A DNA stretch of 64,000 nt from NCBI RefSeq assembly GCF_017305915.1, contig NZ_JAFKJN010000011.1, positions 62,001 through 126,000 on the forward strand. Reading direction: 5' to 3'. Origin of the DNA: Reyranella sp. Its GTDB lineage: Bacteria; Pseudomonadota; Alphaproteobacteria; Reyranellales; Reyranellaceae. The notes beneath the pieces are model-generated. The model was not told the DNA's origin and searched no databases. It worked only from the letters and a program-made list of their open reading frames with translations. Shown here piece by piece: positions 50,592 through 59,451 of this stretch. The translations under genes and the position numbers were made by a program. Each line of letters opens with the position of its first letter. Positions within the stretch are counted from its first letter, which is position 1.

Positions 50592-53500
50592 TCACTCCGC
50601 GGCCAAAGCCAGCGGTGGTGGGACATGTTGTGCCGACTGCGCCGCCGCTTCGGTCGATGGCTTCCGGACCCGGAACCAAGCAGCGTAGAGCGCCGGCAGG
50701 AAGAGCAGGGTGAGGGCGGTGGCGATCAGCAGTCCGCCCATCAGCGCCACCGCCATCGGGCCCCAGAAGACGCTGCGCGACAGCGGGATCATGGCGAAGA
50801 TCGCGGTGCCGGCGGTGAGCAGGATCGGGCGGGCGCGGCGCACCGTGGCGTCGACCACGGCGTCCCACGCGGCATGGCCGGCGGCGATGTCCTGGTCGAT
50901 CTGGTCGACCAGGATCACCGAGTTGCGCATGATCATCCCGGCCAGCGCGATCGTGCCGAGCAGCGACACGAAGCCGAACGGCTGGTTGAACAGCAGCAGG
51001 AACAGCGCCACGCCGATCATGCCGAGCGGCGCCGTGAGCAGCACCAGCGCGAGCTTGGAGAAGCTCCTGAGCTGCAGCATCAGGAACAGCAGGGTGAGGA
51101 AGCCGAGGACCGGCATCATCTTGAAGATCGAGCCCTGGCTCTTGGCGCTCTCCTCCTTGTCGCCGCCGACCTCGATGCGGTAACCCGCCGGCAGCGATGC
51201 GCGCACCGATGCGAGCGCCGTGTCGAGCCGCGTCGCGACGTCGGGACCCTGCACGCCGTCGCGCACACCGGCGCGCACGGTCATCAGCAGCTCCTTGTTG
51301 CGCCGCCACAGGATCGGCTCCTCGAGCTCGTAGTGCAGGGTCGCGAGCTGGGCCAGCGAGACGATGCCGCCGGTGGCGGTGCGCATGTGGATCGACTCGA
51401 GGCCCTCGACGCTGAGGCGCTCGGGCGCGACGGCGCGGGCGACGACGTCGATCGTCTCGGTGCCTTCGCGGTACTGAGTCACCACCACGCCGGACAGGAT
51501 GGTCTGCAGCGCGTTGCTCAAGAGCTGGGAGTCGACGCCGAGCGCGCGCGCCTTGGCTTGGTCGACATCGAGGCGGACCGACTTGGCGAGCTCGTTCCAG
51601 TCGAAGTTGACGTCGCGGGTGTCGGGATCGGCCTTGAAGACCTGGCGGACCTGCTCGGCGACGGCGCGGACCTGCTGCGGGTCCTCGCCCAAGACGCGGA
51701 ACATCACGGGGTAGGCGACCGGCGGGCCGTTCTGCAGCCGCTGGACGCGGCCGCGCACCGCCTCGAAGCCGTTCCGGAACAGCGCGTCGAGCTCGGCGAC
51801 GACGCGCTCGCGCGCCTCGATGCCCTTGGTCATGACGATGACCTGGCCGAAGTTGGCGTTGGTCAGCTCCGGCACCGTCGGCAGGTAGAAGCGCGGCGAG
51901 CCCGCGCCGATGTACGAGGTGTAGAAGGCGACGTCCTGGTTCCTGGCCAGCCAGCGCTCGAGCTTCTGCACCTCGAGGTCGGTCGCGCCGTAGGAGGCGC
52001 CCTGCGCCAGCCGCAGGTCGACGATCAGCTCGGGCCGGTTGGCGGTCGGGAAGAACTGCTTCTGCACGAACTGGAAGGAGGCCATGGCGGCGACGAACGC
52101 GGCCACGGTGACGGCGATCGTGGTCCAGCGCCAGGCGATGCACCAGGTCACCAGCCGGCGGAACAGCGTGTAGAGGCGGCTGTTGTAGGGATCGTGATGG
52201 CCGGGCTTGGGGTTGGGCAGCAGGCGGTAGCCGATCCAGGGCGTGAACAGCACCGCCACGAACCAGGAGATCACCAGCGACAGCCCGACCACCCAGAAGA
52301 TCGAGTTGGTGTACTCGCCGGCGCTCGACTTGGCGAAGCCGACCGGCACGAAGCCGGCCGCGGTGATCAAGGTGCCGGTGAGCATCGGGAAGGCGGTCGA
52401 GGTGTAGGCGAAGGTCGCCGCCTCCATGCGGCTAAACCCCTGCTCCAGCTTCACCATCATCATCTCGACGGCGATGATGGCGTCGTCGACCAGCAGGCCG
52501 AGCGCGATGATCAGCGCGCCGAGCGAGATGCGCTGGAAGTCGATGCCCAGCAGCATCATGCCGACGAAGGTGATGGCCAGCACCAGCGGCACGCTGAGCG
52601 CCACGATGATGCCGGTGCGAAAGCCCAGGCTGATGAACGATACGACCAGCACGATGCCGAGCGCCTCGGCCAGCGACTGGGTGAACTCGTGCACCGATTC
52701 GTCGACCACCTCGGGCTGGTTGGCGACGCGATGGACGGTGACGCCGACCGGCAGGTCGCGCTGGATCTCCTCCATCGCCCTCTCGAGCTTCTTGCCGAGC
52801 TCCTGGACGTTGCCGCCGGCTTGCATGACGACGCCGAGGCCGATCACCGGCTTGCCGTTGAAGCGCATCGAGAGCCGCCGCGGATCGGTGTAGCCGCGCT
52901 TGATGTCGGCGACGTCGCCCAGCGTGAGCGTGCGGCCGGCGGCGCTGAAGGGCAGCGCCATCAGCTGCTCGGCCGAGGTCGGCGCGCCGTCGACGCGGAT
53001 CGCCAGGCGCTCGCCCTTGGTCTCGATCGTGCCCGCGGCGGCGATCGCGTTCTGCTTGCGCACCACGTCGAGGATCTGGTCGACCGGCACGCCGAGCATG
53101 GCGAGCCGGGCGTGGCTGAACTCGATGTAGATCTTCTCGTCCTGCACGCCGAACAGGTCGGCCTTGGTGACGTCGGGCACGCGCAGCAGGCGCAGCCGCG
53201 CCTCCTTGACCATCGCCTTGACCTCGGCGTCGGAGAAGCCGTCGGCCTCGAACGCCCAGATCAGGCTGTAGGTGTCGCCGTACTCGTCGTTGAAGTTCGG
53301 CCCGACCACGCCCTGCGGCAGGCTCCCGCGGATGTCGCCGATCTTCTTGCGCACCTGGTACCACAGGTCGGGCACCTTGGCCGGCGGGACGTCGTCGCGC
53401 AGCGACACGTAGATCACCGTCTCGCCCGGCTTGGTGTAGCTCTGGACGTTGTAGAAGTAGGGCAGCTCCTGCAGCTTGGTCTCGAGCTTGTCGGTGACCT

Positions 53501-53699
53501 GCTGCTCCATCTCGCGCGAGGTGGCGCCCGGCCACTGCGCCGACACGACCATCTGCTTGATGGTGAAGGGCGGGTCCTCGCCGCGGCCGAGGCTGAGATA
53601 GGCGAAGACGCCGGCCAACGTCAGCCCCAGCATGAAGAACAGCGTCAGCGTGCTGTTCTTCAGCGCCAGCTCGGAAAGATTGGGCCCCCGCGCGCTCAT
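50592..53699 (-). CDS. RND-family efflux transporter permease subunit
   Basis: 1035-residue inner-membrane RND pump of the HAE1/AcrB-like class. N-terminal membrane helix (LTLFFMLGLTLAGVFAYLSLG) followed by two large periplasmic loops and twelve helices in all. TM4 contains the proton-relay Asp pair in LGLLVDDAIIAVE, which is diagnostic. Conserved GGVSLAQL-like and PLGMIGV segments are present. It exports hydrophobic compounds together with the adaptor encoded just upstream; an outer-membrane TolC protein is not in this window. Confidence 0.93.
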   Translation of the reverse strand: MSARGPNLSELALKNSTLTLFFMLGLTLAGVFAYLSLGRGEDPPFTIKQMVVSAQWPGATSREMEQQVTDKLETKLQELPYFYNVQSYTKPGETVIYVSLRDDVPPAKVPDLWYQVRKKIGDIRGSLPQGVVGPNFNDEYGDTYSLIWAFEADGFSDAEVKAMVKEARLRLLRVPDVTKADLFGVQDEKIYIEFSHARLAMLGVPVDQILDVVRKQNAIAAAGTIETKGERLAIRVDGAPTSAEQLMALPFSAAGRTLTLGDVADIKRGYTDPRRLSMRFNGKPVIGLGVVMQAGGNVQELGKKLERAMEEIQRDLPVGVTVHRVANQPEVVDESVHEFTQSLAEALGIVLVVSFISLGFRTGIIVALSVPLVLAITFVGMMLLGIDFQRISLGALIIALGLLVDDAIIAVEMMMVKLEQGFSRMEAATFAYTSTAFPMLTGTLITAAGFVPVGFAKSSAGEYTNSIFWVVGLSLVISWFVAVLFTPWIGYRLLPNPKPGHHDPYNSRLYTLFRRLVTWCIAWRWTTIAVTVAAFVAAMASFQFVQKQFFPTANRPELIVDLRLAQGASYGATDLEVQKLERWLARNQDVAFYTSYIGAGSPRFYLPTVPELTNANFGQVIVMTKGIEARERVVAELDALFRNGFEAVRGRVQRLQNGPPVAYPVMFRVLGEDPQQVRAVAEQVRQVFKADPDTRDVNFDWNELAKSVRLDVDQAKARALGVDSQLLSNALQTILSGVVVTQYREGTETIDVVARAVAPERLSVEGLESIHMRTATGGIVSLAQLATLHYELEEPILWRRNKELLMTVRAGVRDGVQGPDVATRLDTALASVRASLPAGYRIEVGGDKEESAKSQGSIFKMMPVLGFLTLLFLMLQLRSFSKLALVLLTAPLGMIGVALFLLLFNQPFGFVSLLGTIALAGMIMRNSVILVDQIDQDIAAGHAAWDAVVDATVRRARPILLTAGTAIFAMIPLSRSVFWGPMAVALMGGLLIATALTLLFLPALYAAWFRVRKPSTEAAAQSAQHVPPPLALAAE

Positions 53700-54839
53700 C
53701 TAGCGCTCTCCGGCCAGGAGCGGCTTCACCTTCTGTCCCGGCTCGAGCTTGTGGACGCCCGCGGTCGCGACGATCTCGCCGTCCTCGACGCCCGAGGTGA
53801 GCAGCGCCGTCTCGTCGCGCCAGCGCGAGATCGTCACGGACCGCAGCGCCACGGCGCCGGTCTGCTTGTCGACCACCCAGACGGCGGGCTCCTTGCCCTT
53901 CTGGAAGATCGCGGTCAGCGGCACCTCGGCGAGCTTCTCCGGATCGGGCTTGGCGAGCGTCAGCGACGCGGTCATGCCGATGCCGATGAAGTCCGGCGCA
54001 TCGACCACGGTGAAGCGCGCCGGATAGGTGCGGGTCATCGGATCGGCGCTGGGCGACAGCTCGCGCAGCCTTGCCTTGTAGCGACGGCCGGTATCGGACC
54101 ACAGCTCGAAGGTAATGCGGCTCGCCTCGCGGACGTTCTTCAGCCGGTTCTCCGGAACGCCGACCAGGATCTCGAGCTCCTCGCTGCGCGCCAGCTTCAC
54201 CATGCCCTGGCCCTGCGGCAGCACCTGGCCGACCTCGGCGATGACTGCGGTGATGACGCCTGCGGCATCGGCATGCAGCTCGGTGTAGGCGAGATTGTTC
54301 TCGGCGGTGGCGAGCTGGCTCTTCGCCTGCTCGACCTTGGCCTGCGAGGTCGACGACACCGACTGCCGCGTGTCGAGCGTCTGGGTCATGAAGGCCGCGC
54401 TGCCGCGCAGCGCCTGGTAGCGGTCGAGGTCGGCCTTGGCGCGGGCATAGTCGGCCTCGGCCGAAGCGAGCGCCGCGCGCGCATTGTCGACCGCCAGCCG
54501 GTAGTCGGTGGGATCGATGCGGGCCAGGAGCTGGCCGGCCTGCACGACGGCGCCGACATCGACCTCGCGGCTGGTCACCTTGCCGGCGACGCGGAAGCCC
54601 AGCGTGGTCTCGATGCGCGGCACCACTGTGCCGGCCAGCATCAGGCTGCCCATGTGCGTGCGGTACTGGACTTCTGCGACGCGGGCCGGCCGCACGACCT
54701 CCTCGCGCACCGGCGCGCCGGCCGGGCCCTTCCAGGAGAAGGCGCCGAGCGCCACCAGGGCCACGGCGCCGACGGCGGCGGTGGCCAGGACGGCCTTGCG
54801 GGAGAGGGATCGGGCGAAGCCATCAACAGAGAGCCGCAT
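53700..54839 (-). CDS. RND efflux periplasmic adaptor (membrane fusion protein)
   Basis: About 379 residues with N-terminal membrane anchor (LATAAVGAVALVALGAFSW), then the lipoyl/hairpin and beta-barrel domains: VGAVVQAGQLLARIDPTDY, coiled-coil (about residues 95-160), NLAYTELHADAAGVITAV and MTASLTLAKPDP. AAGG is eight bases before the ATG at 54839; an ATG at 54848 adds three residues. Stop directly abuts the pump start, so they form one operon, which would be repressed by the divergent TetR protein. Confidence 0.92.
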   Translation of the reverse strand: MRLSVDGFARSLSRKAVLATAAVGAVALVALGAFSWKGPAGAPVREEVVRPARVAEVQYRTHMGSLMLAGTVVPRIETTLGFRVAGKVTSREVDVGAVVQAGQLLARIDPTDYRLAVDNARAALASAEADYARAKADLDRYQALRGSAAFMTQTLDTRQSVSSTSQAKVEQAKSQLATAENNLAYTELHADAAGVITAVIAEVGQVLPQGQGMVKLARSEELEILVGVPENRLKNVREASRITFELWSDTGRRYKARLRELSPSADPMTRTYPARFTVVDAPDFIGIGMTASLTLAKPDPEKLAEVPLTAIFQKGKEPAVWVVDKQTGAVALRSVTISRWRDETALLTSGVEDGEIVATAGVHKLEPGQKVKPLLAGER

Positions 54840-54895
54840 GGTGGCCATCCTTGTGTAGCGGGGTAGAATTAACCGGCCGCTTGAAGCTGAACGCT

Positions 54896-54929
54896 GATAA
54901 CTTAACATTGATAACTTACCGGTGTTAAG
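54896..54929. promoter_or_regulatory. Predicted TetR operator in the divergent efflux promoter
   Basis: Inverted repeat CTTAACA (54901-54907), 15 bases, TGTTAAG (54923-54929), overlapping two direct copies of GATAACTTA (54896-54904 and 54910-54918). TTGACA reads on the minus strand at 54940-54935, so the repeat lies within a likely efflux promoter; for the regulator gene, TTGAAG at 54881-54886 is a possible -35. The symmetry fits a TetR-type site, which would let the repressor control both genes. Confidence 0.6.
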
Positions 54930-54943
54930 CTATCTGTCAAGGG

Positions 54944-55618
54944 ATGGAACGCGCTTTGTCCACGATTTCCGCCGGCACCCGTAAGCGCCGCGGCGAGGGG
55001 CATACCCGCCGCGAGGAGATCCTCATGGCCGCGCAGGAGCTGTTCCTGCGCGACGGCTACGAGGCGACGACGATCCGCCGGATCGCCGACCTGGTCGGCG
55101 TGTCGGCGCCGGCGCTCTATCTCTATTTCAAGGACAAGGACGCCATCATGCTGGCGCTCTGCGACCAGACCTTCCGCTCGCTCAACGAGGTCATGGACGG
55201 GATGGAGAAGGAGGACGTGGCGCCGATCGCCCGCCTGCGCCGCTGCGGCACCGCCTACATCCGCTTCGCGCTCGAGCATCCGCGGCAGTACTGGCTGACC
55301 TTCATGTCCGGCAACACGCCGGACAAGATCAAGAAGCGCGGCCACAAGCCCGACACCGCCGGCCTCGATCCCGAGGAGCCGGGCGCGCAGGGCGCGATCG
55401 CCTTCTCGCGACTGATGGGCATCTTCCGCGAGATCGAGAACAGCGGCTACGCGCTCAACTACCCGGTCGACACCGCCGCCGAGCTGGTGTGGATGTGCCT
55501 GCACGGCCTGGTCGCGGCGATCATCAACAATCCGGAATTCCCGTGGACGCGGCGCGATGCGCTGATCGAGGGCATGCTCGAGGTGGCGGTGCGCGGCGTC
55601 GTGAAGATGCCGGGCTGA
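54944..55618 (+). CDS. TetR-family transcriptional regulator
   Basis: 224-residue regulator. The N-terminal HTH is TTIRRIADLVGVSAPALYLYF, typical TetR, with TRREEILMAAQELFLRDGYE in front. The remainder is the helical ligand-binding and dimerization domain (LRRCGTAYIRFALEHPRQYW). It diverges from the RND efflux operon and is likely its repressor, released by an efflux substrate. The ATG at 54944 follows AAGGG. This matches many MexA/AcrA-type gene pairs. Confidence 0.92.
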   Translation: MERALSTISAGTRKRRGEGHTRREEILMAAQELFLRDGYEATTIRRIADLVGVSAPALYLYFKDKDAIMLALCDQTFRSLNEVMDGMEKEDVAPIARLRRCGTAYIRFALEHPRQYWLTFMSGNTPDKIKKRGHKPDTAGLDPEEPGAQGAIAFSRLMGIFREIENSGYALNYPVDTAAELVWMCLHGLVAAIINNPEFPWTRRDALIEGMLEVAVRGVVKMPG

Positions 55619-55627
55619 CGATCGAGG

Positions 55628-57010
55628 TCAGCGTTCCGCCATCATTCGCGACTTCGGATTCAGCTGCTGCCAGACCTCGTCGTCGCGCCCGTAGACATCG
55701 GCGCGAAATTGCAGCTTGCCGTCGACATCCGCGAACGCGGTCTCGTAGACCACGAATACCGGCACCGGCTTGGGCAGACTGCGCCGGTTGGTGCTGCCGG
55801 TCGCCGTCGCTCGATCGATTGCAGCGGCCGGCTGCTGCATCAGCAGGGCGGCCAGCGTCTGTGAGTTTTCCACCCTGATGCATCCATGACTGACGCGGCG
55901 GTCGTCGCGGCCGAACAGATCCTTCGACGGGGTATCGTGCAGGTAGACGTCGAAGCGGTTCTTCATGTCGAACAGCAATTGCCCGAGCCCCGAGCTGACT
56001 CCCGCCGACTGCTGCAGGGTGCCATTGGGCAGCAGAACCATGTTGTGCCGTGCCAGATAATCCGGGTCCTGGCTGGCCTTCGGCAGGATCTCGTCCCTGG
56101 CAATGTCCTCCGGGACGACCCAGGGCGGGTTGAACCAGATGGCATCGATCGAGGCCTGGAACTCCGGGCTCTGATTGCGTCTCTCGGCTTGGCCGACAAC
56201 CACCCGCGTCGAGAAGGCCGGCCGATCGTCGCGGTACATCACCAGCCGCTGGTCGGCAGCGTTGACCCAGACGCGGTCCGCCGGCAGCCGCCGCGGCAGC
56301 CAGCGTTCGCGCTCGAGGTTCACGCGAACTTCGCGCAGGCCGGTCGTCGCGGTCCTGCCGCCGACCGGGATGCCCGCGCGAAAATCGTACAAGGCCTGCC
56401 GCAGCGCACGGTAGGTCGACGTCTTCGGTGCCAGCGCTTCGATCACCGCCGCGGGATCGGGGCTTCCGATAGCGGCGTCCAGCACGGCCGCGACATCGAC
56501 CGGCTCGGGCGCCAGAACCTGGTCATCTCTTCGGCGCTCAGCCGGCATGACTCCGCGCGCCAGCGCGTCGGCATAGGAGAGGAAGGCGTTCGACAGCAAC
56601 AGTTCCCGGTCAAGCGTCGGCAACTTTGACGACGACCGCAGCAAATCGGCATGGAACAGCTCGGGGGCGAGGCCATGATCGTCGGCGCGCGACACGGCAT
56701 TGATCAGTGAATCCGCTTGCGACTGCCGGGTCGTCCAGACGGGCGCAAAGCCATGGCGCGCGTAGAAGCGCCGCAGCAATTCGACGTTCAGCCGTTCACC
56801 CGCGACGACCGGCCTGGGCGCGCTCTCGATCAGGTCGCCGAGCTCGGTTTTGGCATGCGCTGCCATCGGGGCGGGCGGTGCCGACACGAGCGCTGTCGGC
56901 GGCCCCTGGTCCGCTGCGGGAACCGTCGGATCGGTAGGTGCACATGCCGCTGCGGCGAGCGCAATCGCGCCGCCTGCAATCGGTCCGATGCGCGCCAGGA
57001 GGCCCCTCAT
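55628..57010 (-). CDS. Short YcbB-like L,D-transpeptidase
   Basis: 460-residue envelope protein. A signal-like N-terminus with AAAC lipobox (near Cys23) suggests a lipoprotein. A scaffold region (NVELLRRFYARHGFAPVW, DDHGLAPELFHADLL) precedes the YkuD catalytic domain, with the active-site pattern RVSHGCIRVEN preceded by HDTPSKDLFG. The PG-binding domain usually inserted in YcbB-type enzymes is absent: the sequence passes directly from YDFRAGIPVG to VRVNLERERWLP. It would make 3-3 crosslinks in peptidoglycan. Longer in-frame starts (57091) look less likely. Confidence 0.85.
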   Translation of the reverse strand: MRGLLARIGPIAGGAIALAAAACAPTDPTVPAADQGPPTALVSAPPAPMAAHAKTELGDLIESAPRPVVAGERLNVELLRRFYARHGFAPVWTTRQSQADSLINAVSRADDHGLAPELFHADLLRSSSKLPTLDRELLLSNAFLSYADALARGVMPAERRRDDQVLAPEPVDVAAVLDAAIGSPDPAAVIEALAPKTSTYRALRQALYDFRAGIPVGGRTATTGLREVRVNLERERWLPRRLPADRVWVNAADQRLVMYRDDRPAFSTRVVVGQAERRNQSPEFQASIDAIWFNPPWVVPEDIARDEILPKASQDPDYLARHNMVLLPNGTLQQSAGVSSGLGQLLFDMKNRFDVYLHDTPSKDLFGRDDRRVSHGCIRVENSQTLAALLMQQPAAAIDRATATGSTNRRSLPKPVPVFVVYETAFADVDGKLQFRADVYGRDDEVWQQLNPKSRMMAER

Positions 57011-57339
57011 CGAGAAGCTGCAGGATTGGAACAAGGGACCCTCACCGACAGCGCGATCCCGCCAGGTCTTGCGCGGCCATTGGGTGAACAATGGCGATAC
57101 GCGTGCGCGGTTCCGGATCGAGTTGCACGGAACGAGCTTGCTTCACGCGGCAGCAAAAGCAAGATATTCATTGTTCGGCCCTCCGGCATGCGCCGCCGGG
57201 GGCCCATCCCGCAGAGGTTGCGGCGACCAAAGCACGATATTTGGCGCCATGGGGCGGGAACCGGAATGCCCCTTCGACGTTTACCCTCGATCATCCTCCG
57301 ATTGTTGTGTTGTACTGGCGTCCCTCAACCGTGGAGAAA
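57011..57339. other. 329-bp intergenic region without supported gene
   Basis: Between the divergent L,D-transpeptidase and mini-lipoprotein genes. A short hairpin CATTG/CAATG at about 57078-57093 is visible, but nothing else convincing. Both promoters must lie here; I find no clear consensus. Confidence 0.5.
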
Positions 57340-57513
57340 ATGATGTCTGAAAAAGTGGCTCACTTCAGGCAGTTGCGCACTATCGCGCTGCTTGCAGTCG
57401 TGATCCCGGCGGCACTGCTTGCGGGATGTTCCTCGCCGCAGCCGGCTCCGCCGCCGCCGCAACCGGCTGCCGCGCCGCCGCCTCCGCCGCCGCCTCCGCC
57501 TGTCCGCGGCTAA
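57340..57513 (+). CDS. Proline-rich mini-lipoprotein
   Basis: 57 residues. A signal peptide with lipobox LLAGC leads to a mature part that is almost only Pro and Ala (SSPQPAPPPP, PAAAPPPP, PPVRG). GGAGAA before the ATG at 57340 gives ribosome binding; a second ATG follows immediately. A short Pro-rich lipoprotein could span the periplasm or link to peptidoglycan near the L,D-transpeptidase; no homologue recognised. Confidence 0.6.
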   Translation: MMSEKVAHFRQLRTIALLAVVIPAALLAGCSSPQPAPPPPQPAAAPPPPPPPPPVRG

Positions 57514-57641
57514 CCGGTTCGGCAACGGTCGAGGATCCGATCCTCGACCATCGATCCAATGACCTGATTGCCATCGACAGGGGCGCAGGCGAGCCTCGAG
57601 GGGCGCGGAAGATCATGGCCGCGCTTCAAGGGCACGCCGCC

Positions 57642-58613
57642 CTAGACGACCTCCGACGGCGCCAGTGTGCAAGGATGCGCGGGATCGCCGGCTTCGATCT
57701 GCAAGGTCGCGTGCTGGATGCCGAAGCGCGTCGAGAGATCGCGACAGGCCTGCGACAGCAGGCTGTCGTCGAGCGGCGCCCCGGGACGAACCAGATGGGC
57801 GGTGAGGGCGACCTCGGTCGTGCTCATCGGCCAGATGTGCAGGTCGTGCACCTCTGAGACGCCGGGCAGCCCGGTCAGGTATCGCTCGATGGCGGTGCGG
57901 TCGATGCTGGCCGGCACGGCGTCGAGCGACAGGCTGACCGACTCCTTCAGCAGCGACCAGGTGCCGACCACGATCACGACGGCGACGATTATCGACACGG
58001 CCGGGTCGACCCACAGCCAGCCGGTGAACAGCACCAGCAAACCGCTCAACACGACACCCAACGACACCACCGCGTCGGCCACCATGTGCAGAAAGGCGCC
58101 GCGGATGTTGATGTCGTTCTTGCGGCCGGCCACGAAGCCCAGGGCCGTGACGCCGTTGATCACGATGCCGACCAGGGCCACCCAGATCACCGTCATCTCG
58201 GCGACCGGGGCCGGCGACTGCAGGCGGTTGATCGCCTCGTAGATGATGGCGCCGCTCGCCACCAGCAGCAGCATGGCGTTGGCGAGCGACGCCAGGATCG
58301 GCGTGCGCTTCATGCCGTAGGTGAAGCGCGCGCTCGGCTTGCGCTTGGCCAGCGAAGCGGCGACCCAAGCCAGCAGCAGGCCTAGCACGTCGCCGAGATT
58401 GTGGCCGGCATCGGCCAGCAGGGCGAGCGAGTTGGCGAGGAAACCGTAGACGGCCTCGACGATCACGAAGCCGACATTCAGCGTGATGCCGATCAGGAAG
58501 GCGCGGTCGAAGTTCGCCGGGGCATGGCTGTGCGAATGCCCGCCCGGGCCGTGTCTATGTCCGGAGTGGTCATGCCCGGAATGATCGTGATCGTGGTGTT
58601 GATGGGCGGCCAT
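57642..58613 (-). CDS. Cation diffusion facilitator (CDF) heavy-metal efflux protein
   Basis: 323-residue inner-membrane cation exporter. The N-terminus is strikingly His-rich (HQHHDHDHSGHDHSGHRH), a probable zinc or nickel buffer. Six membrane segments include TM2 with LLADAGHNLGDVLG and TM5 with LHMVADAVVSLGVV, giving the HxxxD/DxxxD transport site. The cytoplasmic C-terminal domain has SEVHDLHIWPMS. I start at the ATG at 58613. It would act as a Zn2+ or Co2+/H+ antiporter. Confidence 0.93.
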   Translation of the reverse strand: MAAHQHHDHDHSGHDHSGHRHGPGGHSHSHAPANFDRAFLIGITLNVGFVIVEAVYGFLANSLALLADAGHNLGDVLGLLLAWVAASLAKRKPSARFTYGMKRTPILASLANAMLLLVASGAIIYEAINRLQSPAPVAEMTVIWVALVGIVINGVTALGFVAGRKNDINIRGAFLHMVADAVVSLGVVLSGLLVLFTGWLWVDPAVSIIVAVVIVVGTWSLLKESVSLSLDAVPASIDRTAIERYLTGLPGVSEVHDLHIWPMSTTEVALTAHLVRPGAPLDDSLLSQACRDLSTRFGIQHATLQIEAGDPAHPCTLAPSEVV

Positions 58614-58656
58614 GCGCCATTTTACCGACCGCACGGCCGTACACTATTGCCTGTGT

Positions 58657-59439
58657 CTACTGCATGAACCAGCCGTGGCTGACCACGATCGACTGGCCGG
58701 TCAAAGCGTTGGTCTTGGCGCCGGCGAAGAACAGCACGCAGTCGGCGACGTCGTCGGTGGTGGTGAACTCGCCGTCCACGGTGTCATTCAGCATGATGGT
58801 CTTGATCACCTGTTCCTCGCTGATGTGCAGCTCGCGCGCCTGCTCTGGGATCTGCTTGTCGACCAGCGGCGTGCGCACGAAGCCCGGGCAGACGACGTTG
58901 GCGCGGACATGGAACTCCGCGCCTTCCTTGGCCACCACCTTGCACAGCCCGACCAGCCCGTGCTTGGCGGTCACGTAGGGCGCCTTCAGCCGCGAGGCTT
59001 CCTTGGAGTGCACCGAGCCCATGTAGACGATAGCGCCGGACTTGGCGGCGTACATGTGCTTGAGGCAGGCCTTGGTCGTCAGGAAGGCGCCGTCGAGATG
59101 GATCGACAGCAGCTTCTTCCAGTCGGCGTAAGGGAAGTCGACCAGCGGATGGACGATCTGGATACCGGCGTTGCTGACCAGCAGGTCGATGCGGCCGTAC
59201 TTGTTCATGACCTCGTCGACACCCCCGGTCACGGCGTCCTCGTCGATCACGTTCATGGCGACCGCGAAGGCGTCGCCGCCCTTGCCCTTGATCTCCTCGG
59301 CCGTTGCCCTGGCGGCATCGAGGTTGAGATCGGCGATCACCGGCGTGCCGCCGTCGGCGGCATAGCGCAGCGCGATCTCCTTGCCGATGCCGCTGGCGGC
59401 GCCGGTGATGATGCCGACCTGCTTGTCGAAGCGAGCCAT
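58657..59439 (-). CDS. bdhA: 3-hydroxybutyrate dehydrogenase
   Basis: 260-residue SDR with features of bacterial 3-hydroxybutyrate dehydrogenase: [19 protein letters not shown] ([15 protein letters not shown]), [11 protein letters not shown], and [11 protein letters not shown] catalytic motif, then [15 protein letters not shown] and the LHISEEQVI segment. It would oxidise D-3-hydroxybutyrate with NAD+ in PHB turnover. It follows the patatin-like gene by 12 bases, a pairing seen for PHB metabolism genes. Confidence 0.93.
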   Translation of the reverse strand: MARFDKQVGIITGAASGIGKEIALRYAADGGTPVIADLNLDAARATAEEIKGKGGDAFAVAMNVIDEDAVTGGVDEVMNKYGRIDLLVSNAGIQIVHPLVDFPYADWKKLLSIHLDGAFLTTKACLKHMYAAKSGAIVYMGSVHSKEASRLKAPYVTAKHGLVGLCKVVAKEGAEFHVRANVVCPGFVRTPLVDKQIPEQARELHISEEQVIKTIMLNDTVDGEFTTTDDVADCVLFFAGAKTNALTGQSIVVSHGWFMQ

Positions 59440-59451
59440 GGACGTCCTTTC

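Noticed and set aside
50394-54866. A 1490-codon plus-strand open frame opposite the RND operon
   Set aside because: It is exactly antisense to two securely identified genes, is rich in Arg, His, Gln and Asp in a low-complexity way, and arises from GC-rich codon bias. It has no recognisable domain.
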